From Epilithonimonas lactis (GTDB taxonomy: Bacteria; Bacteroidota; Bacteroidia; Flavobacteriales; Weeksellaceae): a stretch of 64,000 bases of DNA. Under the pieces are notes generated by a model. The model worked only from the letters and a program-made list of their open reading frames with translations. It did not search any database and had not been told where the DNA came from. Made by a program: the position numbers and the translations under genes. This document shows, in pieces, positions 1 to 7,006 of the stretch. Where the stretch lies: NCBI RefSeq assembly GCF_900110605.1, contig NZ_FOFI01000001.1, forward strand, positions 124,001 through 188,000, read 5' to 3'. How positions within the stretch are numbered: the first letter of the stretch is position 1; every line of letters begins with the position of its first letter.

Positions 1-2
1 GA

Positions 3-152
3 GACGGGAAGTTTTCTGTGGCGATAATTCCGTACACCTGGGAGTTCACGAATATGAAAAACCTGCAGAAAGACGATGTGGTAAATCTGGAATTCGATAT
101 TATCGGAAAGTACGTTGCCAAACTATTGAAAAAACAGAATGCCATTAAGTGA
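3..152 (+). CDS. ribE: Riboflavin synthase, C-terminal end (partial)
   Basis: The frame is open from the left edge for 49 residues and stops at TGA 150-152. The tail reads DGKFSVAIIPYTWEFTNMKN followed by a KDDVVNLEFDIIGKYVAKLL-type end. This matches the second lumazine-binding repeat of riboflavin synthase alpha chain, where 'IPYT..TN' and 'VNLE.D...KYV..LL' are conserved. The enzyme dismutates 6,7-dimethyl-8-ribityllumazine to riboflavin in the cytoplasm. The next gene starts 14 bp inside this one in another frame, so the two are probably translationally coupled. The assignment rests only on the tail. Confidence 0.8.
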   Translation, partial: DGKFSVAIIPYTWEFTNMKNLQKDDVVNLEFDIIGKYVAKLLKKQNAIK

Positions 153-1593
153 TTATAAAGGTTACCGATTAAGAAACAGGGTTTTCATCGGCTTTCTCAC
201 AATTTGTATCTTGAGTGTTGTCACTTCGGCGGCTTTGTCTTTCGTAATTCTTCGGGACAATGCGAAGATGGTGAGCAAGACCGATATGCAGAATAAATCT
301 CAGGCGCTGATGGCATCTTTGGATTATGCGCTTAGTCATTCTCAGGTTCAGACCTATGATATTCCGAAGGTTTTGGAGAACGAAATCTACGAGATTGCGG
401 ATATCAACAAGCACGATATTATCATTTATGACCTGAAAGGAAATTATCTCCTCTCCAACAAAGACCCAAATCTTGTGGAGCAAAAGAAAATGCCTGCCAA
501 TGTCCTGAATGAAATACGCAAAAACGGAAAACAATACGACGACAAATCCTATGACGAGAAATTGGACGCGAGTATCGTCTCTTCTTATATGGTTCTGAAA
601 AACAATATGCTGGAAGATATTGGCTATATCTATTTTCCGTATTATCACAACGAGAGCGCTTATATGGAAGTTTTCAAGCATTACTTTGCTTATATTATTG
701 GCGTTAATATTTTGATTATCATTTTCAGTATTTGGCTCAGTTGGATTATTTCCAACAATTTGACGGAAGCTATTGTCAGGTTTACATCGATGATTAGCAG
801 GATTAATTTGTTTGATAAAAATCTGCAACCCATCAAATATTATAAAAATGATGAGCTGAATGCCTTGGTGAAAGCTTATAATAAAATGATTGCCGAAATT
901 GCCGACCAGCGCGAACGATTAAGCTACATCGAAAAGCAATCCGCCTGGCAGGAAATGGCTAAGCAGGTTGCTCACGAAGTCAAAAATCCGTTGACACCGA
1001 TGAAGTTGATGATGCAAAACTTCGAGAGAAAGTTTGATCCGAACGACCCGAATATTACCAATAAAGTTAAGAATCTAAGTGAGATTGTCATCGGTCAAAT
1101 CGATGTTATCAGCAGAGTAGCGAGTGCGTTTTCTCAATTTGCACAGTTGCCGGAGAAAACGGATGAGGAGATTTCTTTGAATAAGGAAGTTCGGAATTCA
1201 CTCACGATTTTCAGTGACGAAAATATTTTTGTCCACGCCAATCACGATGATATCCGGATGAAAATCGATAAAGATTATCTGACCAGGATCATCACCAATC
1301 TTGTTACCAACGCCAGTCAGGCAAAGTCCGATGATAGAAAATCCGTCATCAACGTTGACCTCGAGAAAATCGAAAAGCGAATCAAAATTACCGTTCAGGA
1401 TAATGGAGTTGGGATTCCGACTGATAAACTCGATAGAATTTTTGACCCGAATTTCACTTCCAAAAATAGCGGAATGGGAATTGGACTGACGATGGTAAAA
1501 CGAATGGTGGAAGATTATAACGGCACAATCACAGTCGTTTCCGAAGTTGACAAAGGCGCGACTTTCACGATTTCTATGCCTTCCAATTTATAA
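139..1593 (+). CDS. NtrY-like membrane sensor histidine kinase
   Basis: A 484-residue two-component sensor. A membrane segment lies at about residues 15-37, then an extracytoplasmic domain of about 145 residues, a second membrane segment at 183-205, a HAMP linker, a HisKA dimerisation domain and a HATPase_c domain. The H-box reads AHEVKNPLTP with the phospho-acceptor His279; the 'NPLTP' form is typical of NtrY-type kinases. The N-box is TNLVTNASQA, and the G-boxes are DNGVGIP and GMGIGLTMVKRMVE. No response regulator gene is adjacent, so its partner and signal cannot be read here. It overlaps the end of ribE by 14 bp and trmN6 follows after 3 bp, so the three probably share a transcript. Confidence 0.85.
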   Translation: MPLSDYKGYRLRNRVFIGFLTICILSVVTSAALSFVILRDNAKMVSKTDMQNKSQALMASLDYALSHSQVQTYDIPKVLENEIYEIADINKHDIIIYDLKGNYLLSNKDPNLVEQKKMPANVLNEIRKNGKQYDDKSYDEKLDASIVSSYMVLKNNMLEDIGYIYFPYYHNESAYMEVFKHYFAYIIGVNILIIIFSIWLSWIISNNLTEAIVRFTSMISRINLFDKNLQPIKYYKNDELNALVKAYNKMIAEIADQRERLSYIEKQSAWQEMAKQVAHEVKNPLTPMKLMMQNFERKFDPNDPNITNKVKNLSEIVIGQIDVISRVASAFSQFAQLPEKTDEEISLNKEVRNSLTIFSDENIFVHANHDDIRMKIDKDYLTRIITNLVTNASQAKSDDRKSVINVDLEKIEKRIKITVQDNGVGIPTDKLDRIFDPNFTSKNSGMGIGLTMVKRMVEDYNGTITVVSEVDKGATFTISMPSNL

Positions 1594-1596
1594 TTA

Positions 1597-2301
1597 ATGA
1601 AACCTTTCCGATTTCAACAATTTGATATTCAACAAAACGCTGACGTTTTCCGAGTGGGGACAGATGCAGTTTTGCTCGGCGCTTTAGCTAATGTTTCCGA
1701 AGCGAAGAAAGTTTTGGAAATAGGTACAGGAACCGGAATTATTTCATTAATGATAGCTCAAAGAAATCCAGAAGCGCAGATTTTAGCCATCGATATTAAT
1801 TCCGAAGCGGTCAATATTTCTCAAACCAATTTCATAAATTCTCCTTTTTCTGAACGACTCAAAAGTCAACTTCACGATTTGAAAAACTTTGAAACTGAAG
1901 AAAAGTTTGATGTCATTATTTCAAATCCGCCTTATTTTGAAATCAATAATTCCGAGAAAGATATTTTGGCAAGACAAAGATTGGAATTGAATTTTTCTGA
2001 TTTAATTAAAAAATCAAGTCAATTGCTTTCCGAAAATGGTTTATTTTCAATCATTATTCCAATCGATTCTGAAAAGGAATTCAATCAAATTTGTTCTAAC
2101 AATAATTTATTTCTCCAAAGAAAAGTCATTATTAAAGGCATAAAAACCTCGGAACCGAAACGTTTAGTTTTAGAATATTCATTTAAAAATTCAGAAGCTA
2201 AAATAGAAAACTTCGTCATAGAAAAAGCGCCAAGAATTTATTCCGACGAATATCTTGAACTGACAAAAGACTTCCATCAATTCACAAAAAAACCTCTCTG
2301 A
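1597..2301 (+). CDS. trmN6: tRNA1(Val) (adenine(37)-N6)-methyltransferase TrmN6
   Basis: A 234-residue Rossmann-fold SAM methyltransferase. The SAM-binding motif LEIGTGTGII lies near residue 40 and the adenine-N6 catalytic motif NPPY at residues 110-113. The start MKPFRFQQFDIQQNADVFRVGTDAVLLGA matches the YfiC/TrmN6 family, in which 'KV.TDAVLLGA' precedes the SAM site. It methylates N6 of A37 in tRNA1(Val). It starts 3 bp after the sensor kinase stop, suggesting an operon. The stop lies inside the hairpin that separates it from the convergent ftsE. Confidence 0.85.
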   Translation: MKPFRFQQFDIQQNADVFRVGTDAVLLGALANVSEAKKVLEIGTGTGIISLMIAQRNPEAQILAIDINSEAVNISQTNFINSPFSERLKSQLHDLKNFETEEKFDVIISNPPYFEINNSEKDILARQRLELNFSDLIKKSSQLLSENGLFSIIIPIDSEKEFNQICSNNNLFLQRKVIIKGIKTSEPKRLVLEYSFKNSEAKIENFVIEKAPRIYSDEYLELTKDFHQFTKKPL

Positions 2302-2318
2302 AATTTTCAGAAAGGTTC
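2291..2318. terminator. Bidirectional hairpin between trmN6 and ftsE
   Basis: Arms AACCTCTCTGAAA and TTTCAGAAAGGTT pair with one mismatch. On the minus strand the stem is followed by a run of seven T, a good intrinsic terminator for ftsE. The + strand side lacks a clear T run. The left arm overlaps the last codons of trmN6. Confidence 0.6.
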
Positions 2319-2367
2319 TATATTTTAAAAACATTAGAATCTAAATTCTAATCTCTAACTTCTATAA

Positions 2368-3078
2368 TTATTCAAAAAGTTCCGCTGTATCCAAAACAGA
2401 AACCTGTCCATTCTCGCAACGGATCGCTTCTCCAGGATAATTCTGGATCATATGGTAATCGTGCGTCGCCATCACCACTGCGCAATGGTTTTCTTCCGCA
2501 AGATTCTTTAGCAGCGTCATAATATCGTTTGAAGTTTCCGGGTCAAGATTCCCAGTCGGCTCATCTGCAAGGATTAATTCTGGATGGTTTAACAAAGCTC
2601 TCGCAATTGCAGCACGCTGTTGCTCACCTCCGGAAAGTTGATGCGGCATTTTGTGCTTTTTGGTTTTCATCCCAACACTGGACAGAACTTCGTCAATTCT
2701 CGCTTCCATTTTCAATTTGTCTTTCCAGCCAGTCGCCTGTAAAACAAAAAGAAGGTTTTTCTCAATGTTTCTGTCTGGTAAAAGCTGAAAATCCTGGAAA
2801 ACGATTCCCAATTTTCTTCTCAAATTTGGAACTTCAGATTGCTTCAATTTCTTCAAATCAAAACCTGCAACCTGTCCGCTTCCACCTTGTAGAGGTAATT
2901 GTCCGTAAAGCACTTTCAAAAGAGAACTCTTTCCAGAGCCAGTTTTTCCGATTAGGTAGCAGAATTTACCTTTCTTGATATGAAGGTCGACATCATTCAA
3001 GACTGTGAAGTTTTTCTGAACAATCTTAGCGTTGCTCAAATCTATAATATCTACTCCCGGGTCGTTTCTGTGCGGCAT
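2368..3078 (-). CDS. ftsE: Cell-division ABC transporter ATP-binding protein FtsE
   Basis: A 236-residue ABC ATPase. It has Walker A GKTGSGKSS (about residues 44-52), signature LSGGEQQRAAIARALL, Walker B LILADEPTGNLD and an H-loop His in VMATHDYH. The FtsE/LolD-type 'EQQR' signature and the motif order fit FtsE, which with the membrane protein FtsX controls peptidoglycan hydrolases at the septum. No ftsX is adjacent; in Bacteroidota the two genes are often apart. LolD or another class of lipoprotein-release ATPase is the main alternative. Confidence 0.75.
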   Translation of the reverse strand: MPHRNDPGVDIIDLSNAKIVQKNFTVLNDVDLHIKKGKFCYLIGKTGSGKSSLLKVLYGQLPLQGGSGQVAGFDLKKLKQSEVPNLRRKLGIVFQDFQLLPDRNIEKNLLFVLQATGWKDKLKMEARIDEVLSSVGMKTKKHKMPHQLSGGEQQRAAIARALLNHPELILADEPTGNLDPETSNDIMTLLKNLAEENHCAVVMATHDYHMIQNYPGEAIRCENGQVSVLDTAELFE

Positions 3079-3187
3079 AATTGCAATAATTGATAAGTTA
3101 TAATTGATAAATGATTAAACAAATCATCAATTCAAAAATAATAAAAACATCTTGTAATGCTTCTATTTTTGGGAAATTTTAACAACA

Positions 3188-3220
3188 AAAAATGTCTGAA
3201 ACAATGTCCAGACACTTTTT
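3188..3220 (-). terminator. Intrinsic terminator downstream of rpmH
   Basis: On the minus strand an AAAAAGTGTCTG arm pairs with CAGACATTTTTT, with one mismatch, and a T run follows. It lies about 25 bp beyond the rpmH stop. Confidence 0.65.
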
Positions 3221-3243
3221 GTATATGATAATTTTTGAAGAAA

Positions 3244-3402
3244 TTATCTCTTAGCGCGCGCAGCACTAACAGTTAAGCTCTTTCTGCCTTTCGCTCTTCT
3301 AGCTGCCAACACCCGTCTTCCGTTTGGTGTAGACATTCTTTCACGGAAACCGTGTTTGTTTCTTCTTTTTCTCTCAGATGGTTGGAATGTTCTTTTACTC
3401 AT
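3244..3402 (-). CDS. rpmH: 50S ribosomal protein L34
   Basis: A 52-residue basic protein. It begins [19 protein letters not shown] and continues [21 protein letters not shown], the diagnostic L34 sequence. It is a structural protein of the large ribosomal subunit. A consensus promoter lies upstream and a terminator downstream, so it appears to be a single-gene unit. It is not next to dnaA or rnpA, as is common in Flavobacteriia. Confidence 0.97.
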   Translation of the reverse strand: MSKRTFQPSERKRRNKHGFRERMSTPNGRRVLAARRAKGRKSLTVSAARAKR

Positions 3403-3446
3403 CACTAATATATTTAGTTCGTAATTACTATTAAATTTTCAGATTG

Positions 3447-3476
3447 CAAATATACAGCTTTTATTTTGCGTCGCAA
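3447..3476 (-). promoter_or_regulatory. Bacteroidota-type promoter of rpmH
   Basis: On the minus strand TTG (3474-3476), then 19 bp, then TATATTTG (3447-3454): an exact match to TTG-N19-TAnnTTTG. It lies about 45 bp upstream of the rpmH start codon. Confidence 0.75.
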
Positions 3477-3553
3477 GTATTTGAAAACTTTTTTACAATA
3501 ATTTTCAACAACTTATAATTTGACAGATTTGAATTTACAGGAATAATGATTTG

Positions 3554-3712
3554 GGCAGCTTTTGACATTCGTCGAATAGCTAGTTGTTATTTTTTATGGC
3601 AGCTATTTCCGCCTTCCACTCCCGCTATTTTTGCCACCGCTTTTTCAGTCACAAAAAATGAGCTCCGTTCAAGTCGGGCTGCAGATTCCAGCTTCGAATC
3701 AACATTTGTCAT
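3554..3712 (-). repeat. Dispersed intergenic repeat, copy A, with an internal 37-bp insertion
   Basis: Read on the minus strand it holds AGCCCGACTTGAACGGAGCT, then AGCGGGAGTGGAAGGCGGAA, then a GGAAATAGCTGCC end. It is nearly identical to the copy at 39364-39457. Unlike that copy it is interrupted by 37 bp (3561-3597) flanked by direct repeats of GGCAGCT (3554-3560 and 3598-3604). Positions 3681-3712 form a perfect inverted match to 6755-6786. Confidence 0.8.
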
Positions 3713-3723
3713 ATAAATACATC

Positions 3724-3776
3724 TTTTGTCATTCTGAAAGAATCCCAATAGTTTTGATTCTTTCAAAATGACAAAA
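3724..3776. repeat. Long hairpin upstream of waaA
   Basis: Arms 3724-3744 and 3756-3776 are complementary at 20 of 21 positions, with an 11-base loop. The arms contain TTTGTCATTCTGAAAGAATC, a type of short inverted repeat common between genes in flavobacteria. It could act as a terminator or as an RNA-level element. No function is shown by the sequence. Confidence 0.75.
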
Positions 3777-3802
3777 TTACGGTTTAATAATTTTCTAATC
3801 CT

Positions 3803-3810
3803 TAGATTTG
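3803..3810 (+). promoter_or_regulatory. Candidate -7 element for waaA
   Basis: TAGATTTG matches TAnnTTTG 17 bp before the waaA start codon. A clear -33 TTG at the right distance was not seen. Confidence 0.45.
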
Positions 3811-3827
3811 CGACAGAAAAATAAAAG

Positions 3828-5087
3828 ATGAAATCTCTATACAATCTTTTCGTCCGCTTGATGATTTTCGGGATGAAGGTCTTTGCACTCATCGATGGCA
3901 AAACCAAAAAAGGAATCCGAGGCAGAAAACAGTCTTTGGAAATTGTAAGAAATGCTTTTTCCCGCGAAGATAAAGTCCTGTGGATGCATGCTTCCAGCTT
4001 AGGTGAATACGAACAGGGTTTACCGGTTCTCGAGAAACTGAAGGAATATTTTCCGGATTATAAAGTGTTAATCACGTTCTTTTCACCTTCCGGTTATGAA
4101 AATGTGAAGAAGAAAAAACATATGGCGGACGCAATTTGTTATTTGCCTTTTGATAAAAATAAAGAAATTCAGGAATTTGTTTCCAGCTTTGATTGTCAGA
4201 TTTTCTTCACAGTGAAATATGATTATTGGTATAATCTACTGAGCGAACTGAAAAACGGAGGAACAAAAATCTATGTGATCTCCGCATTGTTTTACGAACA
4301 TCAGATATTCTTTGAAAACTATGGCAAATGGTTCGCAAAACAACTGAAACATAATATCGATTGGTTTTTTCATCAGACCATCAAGTCTTCCGCTTTGGCA
4401 AAAAATATCGGATTGGTCAATTCCTCCGTTTCCGGCGATACAAGGTTTGACCGCGTGAAACAGTTTTTGGAAAGAGACAATCATCTCGATTTTATTGAAG
4501 AGTTTAAAGGCAGTCAGAAATTGATTGTGTTCGGAAGTTCTTGGCAAACTGAGGAAGATATCGCCCAACTTTTGGTCAAAAAACTTCCTGAAACCAAATT
4601 TGCCATCGCACCTCACGATTTGCATCGCATTCCGCATTTGTTAAAATTATTTCCGAACGCCATTCTTTACAGTTCACTTTCGAATTCTCCAACGCTTCAA
4701 ACTTCGAATTATCAAATTCTCATCATCGACAGTATTGGAAAGCTTTCCAAATTGTATTCTTATGCTGATTTGGCGGTTGTTGGCGGCGGATTTCATTCGG
4801 CAGGATTGCACAATATTCTGGAAGCGGCGGTTTATTCGGTTCCGGTAATTTTTGGAAATCAATACAAGAAAAATCCGGAAGCAGATAATTTGGTTGCAGC
4901 CAAAGGCGGAAAACACTTTGACGATTTTGTGACCGCAGCTGCTTTCATCGAGGAAGTGATGAAAAAAGATTTGACTACCGAAGAAGGTGAAGTTTCTTAC
5001 CTGAAAGAAATGTCGAAAAATGCTGGCGATTTTGTAGAGTCTCAGCCAAATTCTACGGAGATTATTTTGAAGAAAATATTGATTTAA
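3828..5087 (+). CDS. waaA: 3-deoxy-D-manno-octulosonic acid (KDO) transferase
   Basis: A 419-residue GT-B glycosyltransferase that adds KDO from CMP-KDO to lipid A at the cytoplasmic face of the inner membrane. An N-terminal hydrophobic anchor (about residues 5-20) precedes WMHASSLGEYEQG, which holds the catalytic Glu of the KDO-transferase family. TFFSPSGYE and KYDYWYNLL follow. The C-terminal half has VVGGGFHSAGLHNILEAA and IFGNQYKKNPEA, the CMP-KDO site. Length is normal. It stands alone on the + strand between repeat copy A and two minus-strand genes. Confidence 0.92.
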   Translation: MKSLYNLFVRLMIFGMKVFALIDGKTKKGIRGRKQSLEIVRNAFSREDKVLWMHASSLGEYEQGLPVLEKLKEYFPDYKVLITFFSPSGYENVKKKKHMADAICYLPFDKNKEIQEFVSSFDCQIFFTVKYDYWYNLLSELKNGGTKIYVISALFYEHQIFFENYGKWFAKQLKHNIDWFFHQTIKSSALAKNIGLVNSSVSGDTRFDRVKQFLERDNHLDFIEEFKGSQKLIVFGSSWQTEEDIAQLLVKKLPETKFAIAPHDLHRIPHLLKLFPNAILYSSLSNSPTLQTSNYQILIIDSIGKLSKLYSYADLAVVGGGFHSAGLHNILEAAVYSVPVIFGNQYKKNPEADNLVAAKGGKHFDDFVTAAAFIEEVMKKDLTTEEGEVSYLKEMSKNAGDFVESQPNSTEIILKKILI

Positions 5088-5093
5088 ACACAA

Positions 5094-5185
5094 GGTTCAC
5101 AAAGTTTTTACACAAGGTTTGCTATTTTCATTTCCTCAAAAGCTTAATTGTGTTCTTTGTGAAGAGCTTGGTGTCTTTGTGATTA
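5094..5185. repeat. Imperfect inverted repeat with ACAAAG-type words
   Basis: The segment holds CACAAGGTTCACAAAG and, about 50 bp later, TTCTTTGTGAAGAGCTTGGTG and TCTTTGTG in the opposite sense, so it can fold back on itself. Short elements of this kind occur in intergenic DNA of flavobacteria; a related one lies at 30449-30526. It sits between the convergent waaA and 5191-5817 genes and may terminate both. Confidence 0.45.
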
Positions 5186-5190
5186 AAATA

Positions 5191-5817
5191 TTACCTCAAA
5201 AATCCCTCACTCTTAATTCCCTTCACAATCAATTCAAAATGGTCGGGAATGTTTTCGCATTTCCGCCAGTTGAAATCTAAACCATTATTAATGCAAAGTT
5301 TTTGGAAATAAATATTACCATCGATTTTTTCATTGAGGTTTTCCAAAAATTCATCGATTTCCATCCAATAATCTTCATCCAGTTTTTTGGTCAAGGTCAA
5401 CGCTTTGAAGATTTTGTTGATGAGATAAATATAGAGTTTGTAGACGTTGTCAAATCTTTGTGTTCCAAGTTTTTCGTTGTATTCTAAGATTTCATTGATT
5501 AAAAATAAATTCAAAGAAACGTCACCAAATTTATCAGTTGTGATTTTCACGTGTTCCGTGATTTCTGCACTTATTTTTCTGACAAGAACGAGGAAATATT
5601 TTTGATTTGCAATATATTTTGAAGCTAACGAAACTTTTTCATGAATGATTTCTTCCATTGCATCTCGCTTGTCATCAACGGTTTCAAGGTCAATCAATTC
5701 GAAATAGAGTTTCTTGGAAAGCAATTTGTCTTTCTTCAACAATCGGAAAATCAATTTGTCTTTTTCGGCCGGCGAAAATTCGCTCAAAGCCTGCTTGAAT
5801 TCTTTTGAATATTCCAT
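5191..5817 (-). CDS. Conserved hypothetical protein
   Basis: A 208-residue, highly charged, mainly helical protein rich in Lys, Glu and Asp, with no signal peptide or membrane segment. The start MEYSKEFKQALSEFSPAEKDKLIFRLLKKD suggests an amphipathic helical bundle. I do not recognise a catalytic motif. It follows the GT2 gene with a TAATG overlap (one shared base), so the two are co-translated; a role near cell-surface glycan synthesis is only inferred from that. Confidence 0.7.
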   Translation of the reverse strand: MEYSKEFKQALSEFSPAEKDKLIFRLLKKDKLLSKKLYFELIDLETVDDKRDAMEEIIHEKVSLASKYIANQKYFLVLVRKISAEITEHVKITTDKFGDVSLNLFLINEILEYNEKLGTQRFDNVYKLYIYLINKIFKALTLTKKLDEDYWMEIDEFLENLNEKIDGNIYFQKLCINNGLDFNWRKCENIPDHFELIVKGIKSEGFLR

Positions 5818-6569
5818 TAATTGAAGATTTTTGAATATTTGATAAAACCGTTAAACGCCCAATTCGCTGTGTAATACAACGATTTTACAGTCGAGAATTT
5901 CATATAATCTTTGTAAACCAAATATTGGTCTTTCATAATGTTTGATTTGTTTCGGGAAACGCTGTTTGGCAACATTCTGTATTTTGATAAGGTTTTTTTT
6001 AAAGGTTTTCCTTGCGGGATTTTCTTCAAAAGTTCCAGCCACATCACGTGGTCTTCGCGTTTTGTGCCTTCTGGAAAATAGAATTTTCCCACTCTTTTGG
6101 AATCGTACATCGAAGCTAAAAGAGATAATCTGCAGGTTTTCAAAAGATTATTAAAATTGACAATCGTGTCTGCTTCAAAATCGCCTAAAACCGGATTCAG
6201 ATTTTCATCGCAACGGGAATAAGTGGAGTAGGCCAGTTCTGCATTCTCGGATTTCATAAAGTTGACCATTTCTTCGAGGAAATTCGATTCCCAAAAATCA
6301 TCGGCATCCAGAAATGTGATAAATCTTCCGGTAGCATTTTCCAAAGAAATATTTCTTGCGTGTCCTGCGCCGCCATTTTTCTTCGCTTTGAAAACTTTGA
6401 TTCTTGGGTCATTTTGTTCTTCCAGAATCTCTACGGAATTGTCTGTGGAACAATCATCAGTAATCAGCCATTCCCAATCTTTGAAAGTTTGATTGAGGAC
6501 AGAATTGATGGTTTCATCCAAATATTTTGAAGAATTGTAACTCGGTGTGATGATAGAAATTTCCGGCAC
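5817..6569 (-). CDS. Family 2 glycosyltransferase
   Basis: A 250-residue GT-A enzyme. It opens MPEISIITPSYNSSKYLDETINSVLNQTF, the GT2 nucleotide-binding start, followed by ITDDCSTDNS and the metal-binding motif TFLDADDFW (about residues 88-96). The likely acid/base region is KREDHVMWLELLKK, typical of bacterial surface-polysaccharide GT2 enzymes (WcaA/EpsE-like). Donor and acceptor are unknown. It is first in a two-gene minus-strand operon and lies opposite waaA, so an LPS or O-antigen role is plausible. Confidence 0.88.
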   Translation of the reverse strand: MPEISIITPSYNSSKYLDETINSVLNQTFKDWEWLITDDCSTDNSVEILEEQNDPRIKVFKAKKNGGAGHARNISLENATGRFITFLDADDFWESNFLEEMVNFMKSENAELAYSTYSRCDENLNPVLGDFEADTIVNFNNLLKTCRLSLLASMYDSKRVGKFYFPEGTKREDHVMWLELLKKIPQGKPLKKTLSKYRMLPNSVSRNKSNIMKDQYLVYKDYMKFSTVKSLYYTANWAFNGFIKYSKIFN

Positions 6570-6648
6570 TTTCGATTTTTTACAAAGATAAAGATATAGA
6601 CTTTAAGATAATGATTTTGCAGATAATAGACTTTTGGTAATGAAAACA

Positions 6649-6721
6649 CTTTGACTCCGCTCAGTGTGACATCTCTAATACTAACGGGTTTTTGAAGTTG
6701 TCAGTGTGAGCGGAGTCAAAG
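6649..6721. repeat. Inverted repeat upstream of the GT2 gene
   Basis: A perfect 15-bp inverted repeat (6649-6663 and 6707-6721) contains TTTGACTCCGCTCA and its complement around a 43-bp spacer. It lies about 80 bp upstream of the GT2 start. Elements with 'CTCCGCTCA' arms recur in flavobacterial intergenic regions. Confidence 0.7.
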
Positions 6722-6754
6722 ACTTTATCTTTTATATGCTTCACTTCTTTTTGA

Positions 6755-6894
6755 ATGACAAATGTTGATTCGAAGCTGGAATCTGCGCCCCGACTTGAGT
6801 GGAAATCCTTTTTTGCTTTGACTTCAAGTTCTATTGAAACTGAAAACGTCTGCAAAAAAGATTGGGAACGGAAGGCGGAAAAAGGTGCCCAAAT
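6755..6894 (+). repeat. Dispersed intergenic repeat, copy C
   Basis: The first 32 bp (6755-6786) are the exact inverted copy of 3681-3712. The rest carries CCCGACTTGAGTGGAAATCC and ends AACGGAAGGCGGAAAAAGG-TGCCCAAAT. It blends features of copies A/B with those of copy D (GTGGAAATCCTTTTTTTGC-like), so it looks like a decayed or mosaic member of the family. Confidence 0.7.
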
Positions 6895-6932
6895 AATTAT
6901 TATTGTGGAAAAGTGAATCCGAAAATTTAAAA

Positions 6933-6962
6933 TTGTCTATTTATTTCAAAATCTTAACTTTG
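6933..6962 (+). promoter_or_regulatory. Bacteroidota-type promoter of leuS
   Basis: TTG (6933-6935), 19 bp, then TAACTTTG (6955-6962), an exact TTG-N19-TAnnTTTG. The expected transcript start is about 38 bp before the leuS ATG. Confidence 0.75.
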
Positions 6963-7006
6963 TGAATCTTAAAAAAATTATTCATTACTAATTCTTACTT
7001 TATAGA

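Noticed and set aside
169-828. A 219-residue open frame on the minus strand opposite the sensor kinase
   Set aside because: It lies fully within the kinase gene, is basic and low-complexity in the manner of antisense frames, and has no recognised motif.
3587-3907. A 106-residue minus-strand frame over repeat copy A and the start of waaA
   Set aside because: It spans a dispersed repeat and the waaA promoter, and its sequence is explained by these.
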